Assembly (NCBI GenBank): GCA_021791635.1
Contig: JAJYWF010000009.1
Location: forward strand, 1 to 48,442
DNA length: 48,442 nucleotides
Direction: 5' to 3'
Source of the DNA: Actinomycetes bacterium
GTDB taxonomy: Bacteria; Actinomycetota; Acidimicrobiia; Acidimicrobiales; RAAP-2
Numbering within the stretch: the stretch's first letter is position 1; every line of letters starts with the position of its first letter. Under the pieces are notes generated by a model. The model saw nothing but the letters and a program-made list of their open reading frames with translations. It had not been told where the DNA came from and did not search any database. Positions 16,975 to 25,170 of the stretch are shown in pieces. The position numbers and the translations under genes were made by a program.

Positions 16975-18816
16975 ATGTGCGGCATCATCGGGGCGACCGG
17001 GACCGCTGCCGCACCATCCTTCCTGATCGAAGGTCTCCACCGATTGGAGTACCGGGGGTACGACTCGGCTGGCCTGGCCCTGGTGGAAGCGCAGGGAATC
17101 TGGAGGGCCCGAGCGGCTGAGGGGACCCACTCGGTGGAGGATCTCGAGGTCCTGGCCCGAACGGCGCCTCAGGGCGCCCGCTGTGGGATCGGGCACACCC
17201 GGTGGGCCACCCACGGGCGGCCTTCGGTGGAGAACGCCCACCCCCACCTGGACTGTACGGGCCGGCTGGCCCTGGTCCACAACGGCATCATCGAGAACCA
17301 CGCCGAGCTGGCGATTGGCCTGCTCGACCGGGGCCACGTCCTGGCCTCCGAGACCGACACCGAGTGCCTGGCTCACCTGGTCGAAGAAGCTGTCGCCGAA
17401 GGCACACGCCTCTCCCGAGCGGTCGTCCGGGCCCTCTCGATGGTCAGGGGGTCGTTCGCCATCGCCGTCGTGCACGCCGACCAGCCCGGGACGATCGTGG
17501 CGGCGCGCCGGGCGACGCCACTGGTGGTGGGGCTCACCGACGACGTCTCGATGCTGGCCTCGGACATACCGGCCCTCCTGGGCACCACCCGTCGCCTGGT
17601 GGCTCTCGAGGATGACCAGGTGGCCGTGCTCACCCCGGGATCACTGGAGGTGGCCACGTTCGACGGTGACGAGATCGATCCGACCGCGCTGACGGTGGAG
17701 TGGGATCTGGAGGCCGCCCAGAAGGGCGGGTACGACGACTTCATGTCCAAAGAGATGCATGAGCAGCCGCACGCGGTGGCCGAGACGCTGTTGGATCGGC
17801 GCTCACCGGACGGCACGCTCCGGCTCGATGACCTCCGGATCGACGACGACCAGCTCCGCTCGATCGACCGAGTCTGCATCGTGGCCTGCGGGAGCAGCTA
17901 CCACGCGGCCATGGTGGCCAAGTACGCCATCGAGCACTGGGCCCGGCTGCCCACCGAGGTGGACATAGCCAGCGAATTTCGCTACCGCGACCCGGTCCTC
18001 GACCAACGTACGCTCACGGTCGGGGTGAGCCAGTCGGGGGAGACGCTCGATACCCTCCAAGCGTTGAGGGAAGCCCGCAGGTGGGGGTCCCGGGTACTGG
18101 CGGTGTCGAACGTCGTCGACTCGTCGATGGCCCGGGAGGCCGACGGCGTGTTGTACACGCGAGCCGGTCCGGAGATCGGCGTGGCATCCACCAAGTGCCA
18201 CTTGGCCCAGATCGTGGTCCTCGAGCTCCTGGCCCTGACCCTCGCTCAGCTCCGCGGCACTCGGACCCCGGCCCAGATCGATGCCGTCGTCCGCGGGCTG
18301 CACGAGCTGCCCGACCACGTGGCCGAAGCGCTAGCCCGCGAGAAGGAGGTCCGGGACGTGGCCGACACTCTGGTCGGGGCCCGGGACTTCTTCTTTCTGG
18401 GGCGAGGGGTGGGGTTCCCGGTCGCTCTCGAAGGGGCGTTGAAGCTGAAGGAGCTCTCCTACCTCCGGGCCGAGGGGTATCCGGCGGGCGAATTGAAGCA
18501 CGGGCCGATCGCCCTCATCGAGCCGGGTACCGTCGTGGTAGGGGTCGCCACCCGGAGCCCGCTGTACGAGAAGATGCTCGCCAACGTGGCCGAAGTGGCC
18601 AGTCGGGGAGCCACGGTGGTGCTGGTGGCCGACGACGGAGACGATCAGGCTGCAGGGGTCGCCGACCATGTGTTGTGGGTGCCCGCGACCGAAGCGATCC
18701 TGTCGCCCGTCGTCGGTGTGGTGCCGCTCCAGATCCTCGCCTACCAGTTGGCTCGGCGGCTCGGCAATGACGTCGACCGACCCCGGAACCTGGCCAAGAC
18801 GGTGACCGTGGAATGA
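16975..18816 (+). CDS. glmS: Glutamine-fructose-6-phosphate aminotransferase (isomerizing)
   Basis: Makes glucosamine-6-phosphate from fructose-6-phosphate and glutamine, the first step to UDP-GlcNAc. The 613-residue product starts MCGIIGATG, so the catalytic Cys is residue 2 and is exposed by Map. The glutaminase domain has HTRWATHGRPSVENAHPH; two SIS domains follow with CGSSYHA and SQSGETLDTLQALREA, and the end NLAKTVTVE is typical. Upstream in-frame starts overlap glmM and would bury the catalytic Cys. It is probably translated from a leaderless mRNA and ends in an ATGA overlap with acpS. Confidence 0.97.
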   Translation: MCGIIGATGTAAAPSFLIEGLHRLEYRGYDSAGLALVEAQGIWRARAAEGTHSVEDLEVLARTAPQGARCGIGHTRWATHGRPSVENAHPHLDCTGRLALVHNGIIENHAELAIGLLDRGHVLASETDTECLAHLVEEAVAEGTRLSRAVVRALSMVRGSFAIAVVHADQPGTIVAARRATPLVVGLTDDVSMLASDIPALLGTTRRLVALEDDQVAVLTPGSLEVATFDGDEIDPTALTVEWDLEAAQKGGYDDFMSKEMHEQPHAVAETLLDRRSPDGTLRLDDLRIDDDQLRSIDRVCIVACGSSYHAAMVAKYAIEHWARLPTEVDIASEFRYRDPVLDQRTLTVGVSQSGETLDTLQALREARRWGSRVLAVSNVVDSSMAREADGVLYTRAGPEIGVASTKCHLAQIVVLELLALTLAQLRGTRTPAQIDAVVRGLHELPDHVAEALAREKEVRDVADTLVGARDFFFLGRGVGFPVALEGALKLKELSYLRAEGYPAGELKHGPIALIEPGTVVVGVATRSPLYEKMLANVAEVASRGATVVLVADDGDDQAAGVADHVLWVPATEAILSPVVGVVPLQILAYQLARRLGNDVDRPRNLAKTVTVE

Positions 18817-19322
18817 CCATGGACGCCGGTGTCGGGGGGCGACCCGAAGGGGGATCCGGTGTCTTGGGGGTTGGCGGTGTCGTGGGTGTCGGCGGTGTCG
18901 TGGGGATCGGCGGTGTCGTGGGGATCGGCGGTGTCGTGGGGATCGGCGTGGATGCTGTCGACGTGACCAGGTTCCGGGCCGTCCTCGACCGGCGCCCCAG
19001 GCTGGCCGAGAGGATCTTCAGTGACGGGGAGCGCGCCGATGCCAGTGCGTGGCGAGATCCGGCTGAACGGCTGGCTGCTCGCTTCGCAGCCAAAGAGGCG
19101 GTGATGAAAGCCCTGGGCAGCGGGCTCGGAAGCTTCGGACTGCGTGACGTGGAGGTGGTGCGACACCCAGGGACAGGTGCTCTGGCCGGCGCTCCCAGTC
19201 TGCGCTTGCGCTCGGCCGCGGCTGCGCTGGCCCGGGACCGAGGCGTTACCCGTTGGCACGTGTCGCTCACGCACACGGCTCAGTTGGCGGTGGCTCTGGT
19301 CGTCGCCGAAGGCGGTCGCTGA
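18813..19322 (+). CDS. acpS: Holo-[acyl-carrier-protein] synthase with repeat-derived N-terminus
   Basis: Transfers phosphopantetheine from CoA to acyl carrier protein. The core (GIGVDAVDVTRF, then RFAAKEAVMKALG with the catalytic Glu, then WHVSLTHTAQLAVALVVAE) is normal and begins near residue 43. Before it the frame from ATG 18813, which overlaps the glmS stop (ATGA), encodes a Gly/Val-rich stretch made by an 18-nt tandem repeat (GGVVGI units). Each repeat also contains a GTG; GTG 18936 would start the protein exactly at VGIGVD. Which start is used cannot be settled from sequence; the coupling argues for 18813. Confidence 0.92.
   Translation: MTMDAGVGGRPEGGSGVLGVGGVVGVGGVVGIGGVVGIGGVVGIGVDAVDVTRFRAVLDRRPRLAERIFSDGERADASAWRDPAERLAARFAAKEAVMKALGSGLGSFGLRDVEVVRHPGTGALAGAPSLRLRSAAAALARDRGVTRWHVSLTHTAQLAVALVVAEGGR
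18873..18944 (+). repeat. 18-nt tandem repeat, four copies, in the 5' part of acpS
   Basis: Four 18-nt units (18873-18890, 18891-18908, 18909-18926, 18927-18944); the last three are identical (GGCGGTGTCGTGGGGATC) and the first differs by a few bases. A shorter, decayed copy lies at 18858-18872. The unit encodes GGVVGI and resembles the natural AcpS start VGIGVD, suggesting expansion from the original start region. Confidence 0.95.
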
Positions 19323-20743
19323 TGCGACCGGTGGCCACCGTGGCCGAAGTGCGGGCCGCCGACGCCGCTGCCCTCGAGCACGTCGACCACGACACCTTGG
19401 TGGCCCGTGCCGGGCGAGGAGTGGTCCGGGGAGCCTTGGAGCTGTTGGGGACGGCCTACGGGCGCCGGGTCGTGGTCCTGGCCGGCAAGGGCAGCAACGG
19501 CGCCGACGGTCGGGCGGCGGCCCGTCTCCTGGAGCGCCGAGGTGCGCGCACCATGGTCGTCGACGCTGCGGCACCCGGATCGGCGCTGCCACGTTGCGAC
19601 TTGCTCATCGACGCGGCGTATGGCACCGGCTTTCGGGGTCACTACGAGGCCCCGGCCGTACCCGAGGGAGCGAAGGTACTGGCCGTCGACATTCCCTCGG
19701 GGGTCGACGGGGACACCGGGAGGGCCTCTGGCACACCGCTGCCGGCCGACCTCACGGTGACGATGGCGGCCCTCAAGCCGGGACTCCTCCAGGACGACGG
19801 GCTTCGTACGGCCGGCACAGTGGAAGTGGCCGACATCGGGGTCCGCATCGAGCACACGGCCATCAAGCTGATGGAGGACGGCGACGTCGCCCGGCTCCTC
19901 CCTCTCCGAGCCACTGACGCGCAGAAGTGGGACGCTGCTGTCGCCGTCGTGGCCGGGTCACCGGGCATGGAAGGGGCCGCGATCCTCGCCACCACCGGTG
20001 CGACCCGCTCCGGAGCCGGCATGGTCCGCCTGGCCGTCCCCGGGTCCTGGGAGCCGGATCGACCATCGGTCGTCGTGGCCTGGCCGGCCGAAGCCGTCCG
20101 CCTCGCTCTGCCGAGCACCGGTTGGTCCGGCGACGTCCTGGCCGTCTTGGACCGGTGTCGGGTACTGGTGGTCGGTCCGGGGTTGGGGAGGGACGATGCC
20201 ACCCAGTCCGAAGTCCGAAGGTTGATCGCCCACTGCCCGGTGCCGGTGGTGGTCGACGCCGACGCGCTGTTCGCCATGGGGTCGGTCTCGTCTCTGGCGA
20301 CGCAGGTCGGGCGCGGGCGCACAATGGTGCTCACCCCCCACGACGGCGAGTACCGGCGAATGTCGGGTGACCTCCCCGGAGGGGACCGGGTGGCCGCGGC
20401 CCGCCGGTTGGCCGAGTTGACCGGGGCCGTGGTGCTCCTCAAGGGGCGGTCCACGGCCGTGGCGTCGCCTGAGGGCGAGGTGCTCATGGCCACCGCCGGA
20501 TCACCCCGGCTGGCCACCGCCGGCACCGGAGACGTGCTGTCGGGAATGATCGGCGCCTTCGTGGCCCGTGGTGTCCCGATGCACCAGGCGGCGGCCCTGG
20601 CCGCCCACGTGCACGGGCGGGCAGCCATGGCCGGAGCGGCCGAAGGGCTGGTGGCGCCGGACCTTCCGATGCTCGTGTCTTCGTGGCTGTCGGGAGTGAG
20701 GGCTCATCGGTCCTCCGGTGAGGGCGTGAACGACCATGGCTGA
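19322..20743 (+). CDS. nnr: Bifunctional NAD(P)H-hydrate epimerase / ADP-dependent NAD(P)H-hydrate dehydratase
   Basis: Repairs hydrated NADH and NADPH. The ATG at 19322 overlaps the acpS stop (TGATG), giving 473 residues. The N-terminal epimerase domain (about 1-200) has VLAGKGSNGADGRAAARLL, close to the usual GNNGGDG motif, and DIPSGVDGDTG. The C-terminal kinase-like dehydratase domain has LTPHDGEYRRM, VLLKGRSTAV and TAGTGDVLSGMIGAF. It sits between acpS and alr as in many actinobacteria and overlaps alr by eight bases. Confidence 0.95.
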   Translation: MRPVATVAEVRAADAAALEHVDHDTLVARAGRGVVRGALELLGTAYGRRVVVLAGKGSNGADGRAAARLLERRGARTMVVDAAAPGSALPRCDLLIDAAYGTGFRGHYEAPAVPEGAKVLAVDIPSGVDGDTGRASGTPLPADLTVTMAALKPGLLQDDGLRTAGTVEVADIGVRIEHTAIKLMEDGDVARLLPLRATDAQKWDAAVAVVAGSPGMEGAAILATTGATRSGAGMVRLAVPGSWEPDRPSVVVAWPAEAVRLALPSTGWSGDVLAVLDRCRVLVVGPGLGRDDATQSEVRRLIAHCPVPVVVDADALFAMGSVSSLATQVGRGRTMVLTPHDGEYRRMSGDLPGGDRVAAARRLAELTGAVVLLKGRSTAVASPEGEVLMATAGSPRLATAGTGDVLSGMIGAFVARGVPMHQAAALAAHVHGRAAMAGAAEGLVAPDLPMLVSSWLSGVRAHRSSGEGVNDHG

Positions 20744-21995
20744 GGGTCACTCGCGACCGGCATGGGCCGAGGTCGACCTGTCGGCGATCCGGCACAACGC
20801 CTCGGTCCTCCGGCGGATCGCCGCGCCGGCGGCACTGTGTGCTGTGGTGAAGGCCGACGCCTACGGCCACGGCGCGCCGAGCGTGGGTCGGGCGGCCATC
20901 GAGGGTGGGGCGGCCGGACTGGCGGTGGCCCTGGTGGAAGAAGGCCTCGAGCTGCGCGAGGCCGGTATCACCGAACCGGTCCTGCTCCTGTCCGAGCCGC
21001 CTGCCGACGCTGCCGACGCCGTCGTGGCCGGAGGGCTCACTCCGACGTTGACGAGCGCCGAAGGGGTCACACGTATGGTGACTGCCGCTCGTAGGTTCGG
21101 GACCCGGCTCTCGGTCCACGTGAAGGTGGATACCGGGATGCACCGTATCGGCGCCCATCCCTCGGTGGTCCCTTCGCTCGTCACCTCGATTGCCGAGGCA
21201 CCCGAGCTCGTGCTCGAAGGCCTCTGGACCCACCTGGCGGTGGCCGACGGGCAGTCCGAAGAGGATCGTGCCTTCACCGCATCTCAGCTGGACCGCTTTG
21301 ACGAGCTGGTCCGTGCGCTGGCCGGTCCCCGAGCCCGCCCGGCGGTGCTGCATGCCGCGAACTCGGCCGGGACCATGGCCTGGCCCCGGGCTCGTTACGA
21401 CATGGTTCGCTGCGGGATCGCTCTCTACGGGCAGCTCCCGTCGCCCGCGATGGCGCCGGTGCTGCTCGACTCCAGTGGAGGCGAGGCCCTCAGACCGGCG
21501 ATGTCGCTGCGGGCCCGGGTGTCGGCGGTGCGGTGGCTCGAGAGCGGCGAGCGCCCTTCCTACGGCAGATTGCGTCCGCTCCCGGGCCCCGCGTTGGTGG
21601 CGACGGTTCCCATCGGCTATGCCGACGGTGTGCCGAGGGCCCTCTTCGAATCCGGGTACCACGTCCTGATCGGTGGCCGTCGGAGGCCCCTGGCCGGAAT
21701 GGTGACGATGGACCAGATACTGGTGGACTGTGGCGACGACACGAGCGTGGCGCCGGGGGATCCGGTCACCCTCCTCGGCCGCCAGGGCGACGAGGAGATC
21801 ACGGCGGACGAGTGGGCGGAGCTCCTCGGGACCATCAGCTACGAGGTGCTCTGCGGGATTGGCCCCAGGGTTCCCAGAGTGGTCGATGGCGCGACCAAGG
21901 CGGGATGGGGATCCTGGGTGAGCCGCGCCGCTTCCCCGGGTGTCTCCGGCGATCGCCGAGCGGACCGGGCCCGAACGAAGGGAGCAGACCTCTGA
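20736..21995 (+). CDS. alr: Alanine racemase
   Basis: Makes D-alanine for peptidoglycan. The 419-residue product has the PLP lysine in VVKADAYGHG near residue 38, HVKVDTGMHRIG, RCGIALYG, and in the C-terminal beta domain IGYADGVPR and MVTMDQILVD. About 30 residues beyond the usual end are Arg/Ala/Gly rich. It overlaps nnr by eight bases and the next gene by CTGA. Part of a cell-envelope precursor run with glmM and glmS. Confidence 0.96.
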   Translation: MAEGHSRPAWAEVDLSAIRHNASVLRRIAAPAALCAVVKADAYGHGAPSVGRAAIEGGAAGLAVALVEEGLELREAGITEPVLLLSEPPADAADAVVAGGLTPTLTSAEGVTRMVTAARRFGTRLSVHVKVDTGMHRIGAHPSVVPSLVTSIAEAPELVLEGLWTHLAVADGQSEEDRAFTASQLDRFDELVRALAGPRARPAVLHAANSAGTMAWPRARYDMVRCGIALYGQLPSPAMAPVLLDSSGGEALRPAMSLRARVSAVRWLESGERPSYGRLRPLPGPALVATVPIGYADGVPRALFESGYHVLIGGRRRPLAGMVTMDQILVDCGDDTSVAPGDPVTLLGRQGDEEITADEWAELLGTISYEVLCGIGPRVPRVVDGATKAGWGSWVSRAASPGVSGDRRADRARTKGADL

Positions 21996-23011
21996 GACGG
22001 CGACGCAGGCTGCTGGTGGCGATCGGTGCCGGGGCCCTGGCGGCCGGGGCTGCGGTGACCGGGTACACCCTGGAACGGTCCCTGGTCCGACGATGGCAGG
22101 TCGACGCCGACACTTTGGCTGCTGCCGGCAGGACGCTCCCCGGAGACATGCGTCACCGCTCGGTGACCGTGAGCGACGGTGGGAGGATCCACGTGGTGGA
22201 GCGGGGCGAGGGACCGCCTCTGGTGCTGGTCCACGGCGTCACGCTGAGTGTGGCCACCTGGACGCCACAGCTCCGTGCTCTGGCCGGCCGGCATCGGGTC
22301 ATCGCCGTGGACCAGCGGGGGCATGGTCAGTCCATTGCCGGTGAGGACGGCTACTCGATGGATCGTCTGGCCGACGACCTGGCCGAAGTCCTCGTGGCCC
22401 TCGACGTGACCGACGCAGTGCTGGTGGGGCACTCGATGGGGGGGATGGTCGCCCAGCTCATGTCCGTCCGTCACCCCGACGTGCTCCATCGACGGGTCGC
22501 CGGGCTGGCCCTGGTAGCCACGGCGGCTGGCCCCTTGGTCCCCGGGTTGGGCGGCGCGGCTCTCGCCGAGCTGCTCGCCGGTGCCGTCGGGCGCGGGTTG
22601 CACAGAGCGGAGCGACGGGGAAAGGGCATCTTCTTCAGTGACGACCAGAGCGCCTGGGTGACCAGGGCCTCCTTCGGTTCGCGCCCTTCACCGGCCGATG
22701 TCGAGCTGGCGCGGTCGATGATCAGCGCTATGCCTCCGGCAGCGCTCGCCGGGTTGATCGGGCCACTCTTGGCCTTTGACGTCCGGCACCGAATTCGTCG
22801 GATCGATCGGCCCACGCTGATCGTCGTGGGCACCAGAGACGTCCTGACTCCCCCGCGCATGTCTCGGGCGCTGCACGAGCTCATCGCCGGCTCGGAGCTC
22901 GTAGTGATCCCCGGGTGCGGACACATGGTGATGCTCGAGCGCCCCGACCTGCTCGACGAGCTGCTGCACCGGTTCTCGACCGAGCTGGTGGGCATGGCGG
23001 AAGGCCAATAG
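21992..23011 (+). CDS. Membrane-anchored alpha/beta hydrolase
   Basis: Alpha/beta hydrolase fold protein; substrate unknown. Motifs: LVLVHGVTLSVATW (oxyanion region), VDQRGHGQS, the nucleophile elbow GHSMGG, Asp in GTRDVLTPP and His in CGHMVMLERPD. An Arg cluster followed by a hydrophobic stretch (LLVAIGAGALAAGAAV) looks like an N-terminal membrane anchor. To include it the start must be CTG 21992 (CTGA overlap with alr, GGGAG eight bases upstream) or an in-frame ATG inside alr near 21905; GTG 22016 would drop the arginines. Actinobacteria often have such a hydrolase between alr and tsaE. Start confidence is moderate. Confidence 0.85.
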   Translation: MRRRRRLLVAIGAGALAAGAAVTGYTLERSLVRRWQVDADTLAAAGRTLPGDMRHRSVTVSDGGRIHVVERGEGPPLVLVHGVTLSVATWTPQLRALAGRHRVIAVDQRGHGQSIAGEDGYSMDRLADDLAEVLVALDVTDAVLVGHSMGGMVAQLMSVRHPDVLHRRVAGLALVATAAGPLVPGLGGAALAELLAGAVGRGLHRAERRGKGIFFSDDQSAWVTRASFGSRPSPADVELARSMISAMPPAALAGLIGPLLAFDVRHRIRRIDRPTLIVVGTRDVLTPPRMSRALHELIAGSELVVIPGCGHMVMLERPDLLDELLHRFSTELVGMAEGQ

Positions 23012-23096
23012 GGGCATCAGGCTGCCTCCGGCCCGGCCGCAGGCGCGGCGGTACGTTCGACCCGAGCCTCGGATGGGTGGCCACCGGCAACGTGGT

Positions 23097-23102
23097 TACG
23101 AT
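23097..23102 (+). promoter_or_regulatory. Predicted -10 of a leaderless promoter for the uracil-DNA glycosylase
   Basis: TACGAT lies six bases before GTG 23109, the likely start of the glycosylase. No clear -35 hexamer is seen at the right distance. The arrangement matches the -10 to start spacing seen before glmS, rlmN and purN. Confidence 0.4.
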
Positions 23103-23108
23103 GCCAAC

Positions 23109-23735
23109 GTGGTTGTGCACGGTCCGCGCCCTATCGGGGAGCCGGCATCCGAGGGTGATCAGTCGGGCCCGACGGAGTCCTTGGAGGCGGTCCGGGTCGA
23201 AGCGCTCGGCTGCACGCGCTGCCCGTTGGCCGGTGGGCGGACCCAGGTGGTGTTCGGCGTGGGCGATCCGGCTGCCCAGTTGATGTTCGTCGGGGAGGGA
23301 CCAGGGCGTGACGAGGATCGGCTGGGCGAGCCCTTCGTGGGAAGGTCCGGGAAGCTCCTGGATCGGCTCATGGCCGAAGAGATGGGCATCGACCGTTCAC
23401 GTTGCTACATCACCAATGTGGTGAAATGTCGGCCTCCGCAGAACCGTGACCCCCTACCCGCCGAGATCGACGCCTGCCGGCCGTACCTCCATCGACAGAT
23501 CGAGCTGATCCGGCCCCGGGTGGTGGTGACCTTGGGGAACTTCGCCACCCGCCTGCTCTTGGACACCACCGAAGCCATCAGCAGGCTTCGGGGCCGCGAC
23601 TACGAATTCGGCAAGGCTCGGCTCGTACCCACCTACCACCCGGCGGCCGCGCTCCGTTCTGGCGGAGCGGTGGTGGCCGAGATGCGGGCCGACCTCGTAC
23701 GGGCCAAGTTGCTGCTCGCCGGCGTAGATCGGTGA
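23109..23735 (+). CDS. Family 4 uracil-DNA glycosylase (iron-sulfur type)
   Basis: Excises uracil from DNA in base-excision repair. The 208-residue product has the family 4 motifs: GEGPGRDEDRLGEPFVGRSGKLLDRL, ITNVVKCRPPQNRDP and the C-terminal PTYHPAAALR. Four cysteines (CTRC near the N-terminus, C in VVKCRPP, C in DACRPYL) match the 4Fe-4S ligands of this family. Starts: GTG 23109, just behind a TACGAT hexamer, is preferred; ATG 23073 would add 12 nonconserved residues. It sits inside a run that otherwise makes t6A, overlapping tsaE by GTGA. Confidence 0.93.
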   Translation: MVVHGPRPIGEPASEGDQSGPTESLEAVRVEALGCTRCPLAGGRTQVVFGVGDPAAQLMFVGEGPGRDEDRLGEPFVGRSGKLLDRLMAEEMGIDRSRCYITNVVKCRPPQNRDPLPAEIDACRPYLHRQIELIRPRVVVTLGNFATRLLLDTTEAISRLRGRDYEFGKARLVPTYHPAAALRSGGAVVAEMRADLVRAKLLLAGVDR

Positions 23736-24322
23736 CCGGCGCCGAGAGGTGGAAGGCCACGGCCCGCGTCCGTACGCCCGAGCGTCTGCAGGCCCTGGCG
23801 GCGGCGTTGGCCCCGCTGGCCCACCCTGGTGACGTCATCTTGCTGGTGGGTGGACTGGGTGCCGGCAAGACCACGTTCGCCCAGGGATTCGCCCGAGGTC
23901 TCGGGATCACCGTCCCGGTGACCAGTCCCACGTTCACGCTGGTCCGCCAGTACGCCTGCACCGGTCCCGTCCGCCAGCTTCTCCATGCCGATGTGTACCG
24001 CCTCGAGACCCTGGCCGAGATCGCCGATCTCGGCTTGGGGGAGCTGGTCGACGACGGTGGGGTCGCCCTGGTCGAATGGGGTGACGCAGCCGAGCCGGTG
24101 CTGGGCGCCGGGGCGTTGACGGTGTCGCTGACCCCTGCGCCCCCACCCGATGATGACGTCCGCCTGGTCACGGTGACCCATGGGACGACGCCTTGGAGCG
24201 ATCGCCGAGGGGCGATCGAGCGGGTGTTCGCCGAAGTCACCGCGCTTGGAGACGAACCGGTCGGGAGCGCCGGACCCGAGCTCGAGCCGGACGCCGACCA
24301 CGCCGGGGAGGATTCGCCATGA
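23732..24322 (+). CDS. tsaE: tRNA threonylcarbamoyladenosine biosynthesis ATPase TsaE
   Basis: ATPase that works with TsaB and TsaD to transfer threonylcarbamoyl to A37 of tRNA. The 196-residue product has the Walker A motif GGLGAGKTTFAQGFARGLG, TSPTFTLVRQY, the H-A-D-V-YRL motif and VALVEWGD. The C-terminal 50 residues are less conserved and acidic. It starts at GTG 23732 (GTGA overlap) and overlaps tsaB by ATGA. Confidence 0.95.
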   Translation: MTGAERWKATARVRTPERLQALAAALAPLAHPGDVILLVGGLGAGKTTFAQGFARGLGITVPVTSPTFTLVRQYACTGPVRQLLHADVYRLETLAEIADLGLGELVDDGGVALVEWGDAAEPVLGAGALTVSLTPAPPPDDDVRLVTVTHGTTPWSDRRGAIERVFAEVTALGDEPVGSAGPELEPDADHAGEDSP

Positions 24323-25170
24323 TCGTCCTCGGGATCGAGAGCGCCACCGAGCTGGTCGGGGTGGCCGTGGCCGACGGGGAAGGGCTTCGCTCGTCAGTCT
24401 GGGCCACCGGGCGGCACCGTCACGGAGAAGCGCTGATGCCGGCCATCACCCACGCCCTCGAGCAGGCCGAGGTCACGTTGACCGACATAGAGGTCGTGGC
24501 CGTCGACGTGGGACCGGGACTGTTCACCGGGTTGAGGGTAGGCGTGGTGACGGCCAAGGCCCTGGCGCAGGCCCTCGGATTGGGGATCATCGCCGTGACC
24601 AGCGTGGACGTGCTGGCCCACGCGGCAGTCGACGCCGGTTGGAACAGCGAGGTCGCGGCCGTCGTGGATGCCCGCAGGGGCGAGGTGTTCGCCCGTCGCT
24701 ACCAGCCTCGACTCTGGGGCTCCACCGCGCCCGCGGGCCTCTCCGCCAACGCTCCGGCCCAGGGTCCCGACGCGAACCTGCTCTTCGAACAGTCCGGCCT
24801 GCTGGCCCTGGGGCCGACCACCCGTTACGCGCCGGCAGAGCTCGCCGCGGCGCTCGGTACCCGGAGCGGGGGCGCGTCGGTTGACGGTGCCGCCGTCCTG
24901 TCGCCGGAGTCGGCTGCACCTCGGTCGGGGCCCGTGCTGGCCGTGGGGGACGGCGCACGCCGCTACGCGCAAGATTTGGCGAGGGTGCCGAACGTGACCG
25001 TCGCCGGGCTGCTCCTGGCGAGCCCTCCGCCGGCCATGGTGGCCGTACTTGCCGCTCAGATGATCGCCGCCGGCGTGGCGATGGCAGCACCGGAGGCGAT
25101 CCAGCCCGTGTACCTTCGTGATGCCGACGCCCGGATCAACTGGGTACAGCGGCGAGGCGCTGCCACGTGA
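24319..25170 (+). CDS. tsaB: tRNA threonylcarbamoyladenosine biosynthesis protein TsaB
   Basis: Partner of TsaD in t6A synthesis, ASKHA fold. The ATG at 24319 overlaps tsaE (ATGA) and gives 283 residues starting MIVLGIESATELVGVAVADG; GPGLFTGLRVGVVTAKALAQ and VDARRGEVFARRY are conserved. An insertion of about 60 residues rich in Ala, Gly and Pro around residues 130-200 makes it longer than the usual 220-230. It overlaps rimI by GTGA. Confidence 0.94.
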   Translation: MIVLGIESATELVGVAVADGEGLRSSVWATGRHRHGEALMPAITHALEQAEVTLTDIEVVAVDVGPGLFTGLRVGVVTAKALAQALGLGIIAVTSVDVLAHAAVDAGWNSEVAAVVDARRGEVFARRYQPRLWGSTAPAGLSANAPAQGPDANLLFEQSGLLALGPTTRYAPAELAAALGTRSGGASVDGAAVLSPESAAPRSGPVLAVGDGARRYAQDLARVPNVTVAGLLLASPPPAMVAVLAAQMIAAGVAMAAPEAIQPVYLRDADARINWVQRRGAAT

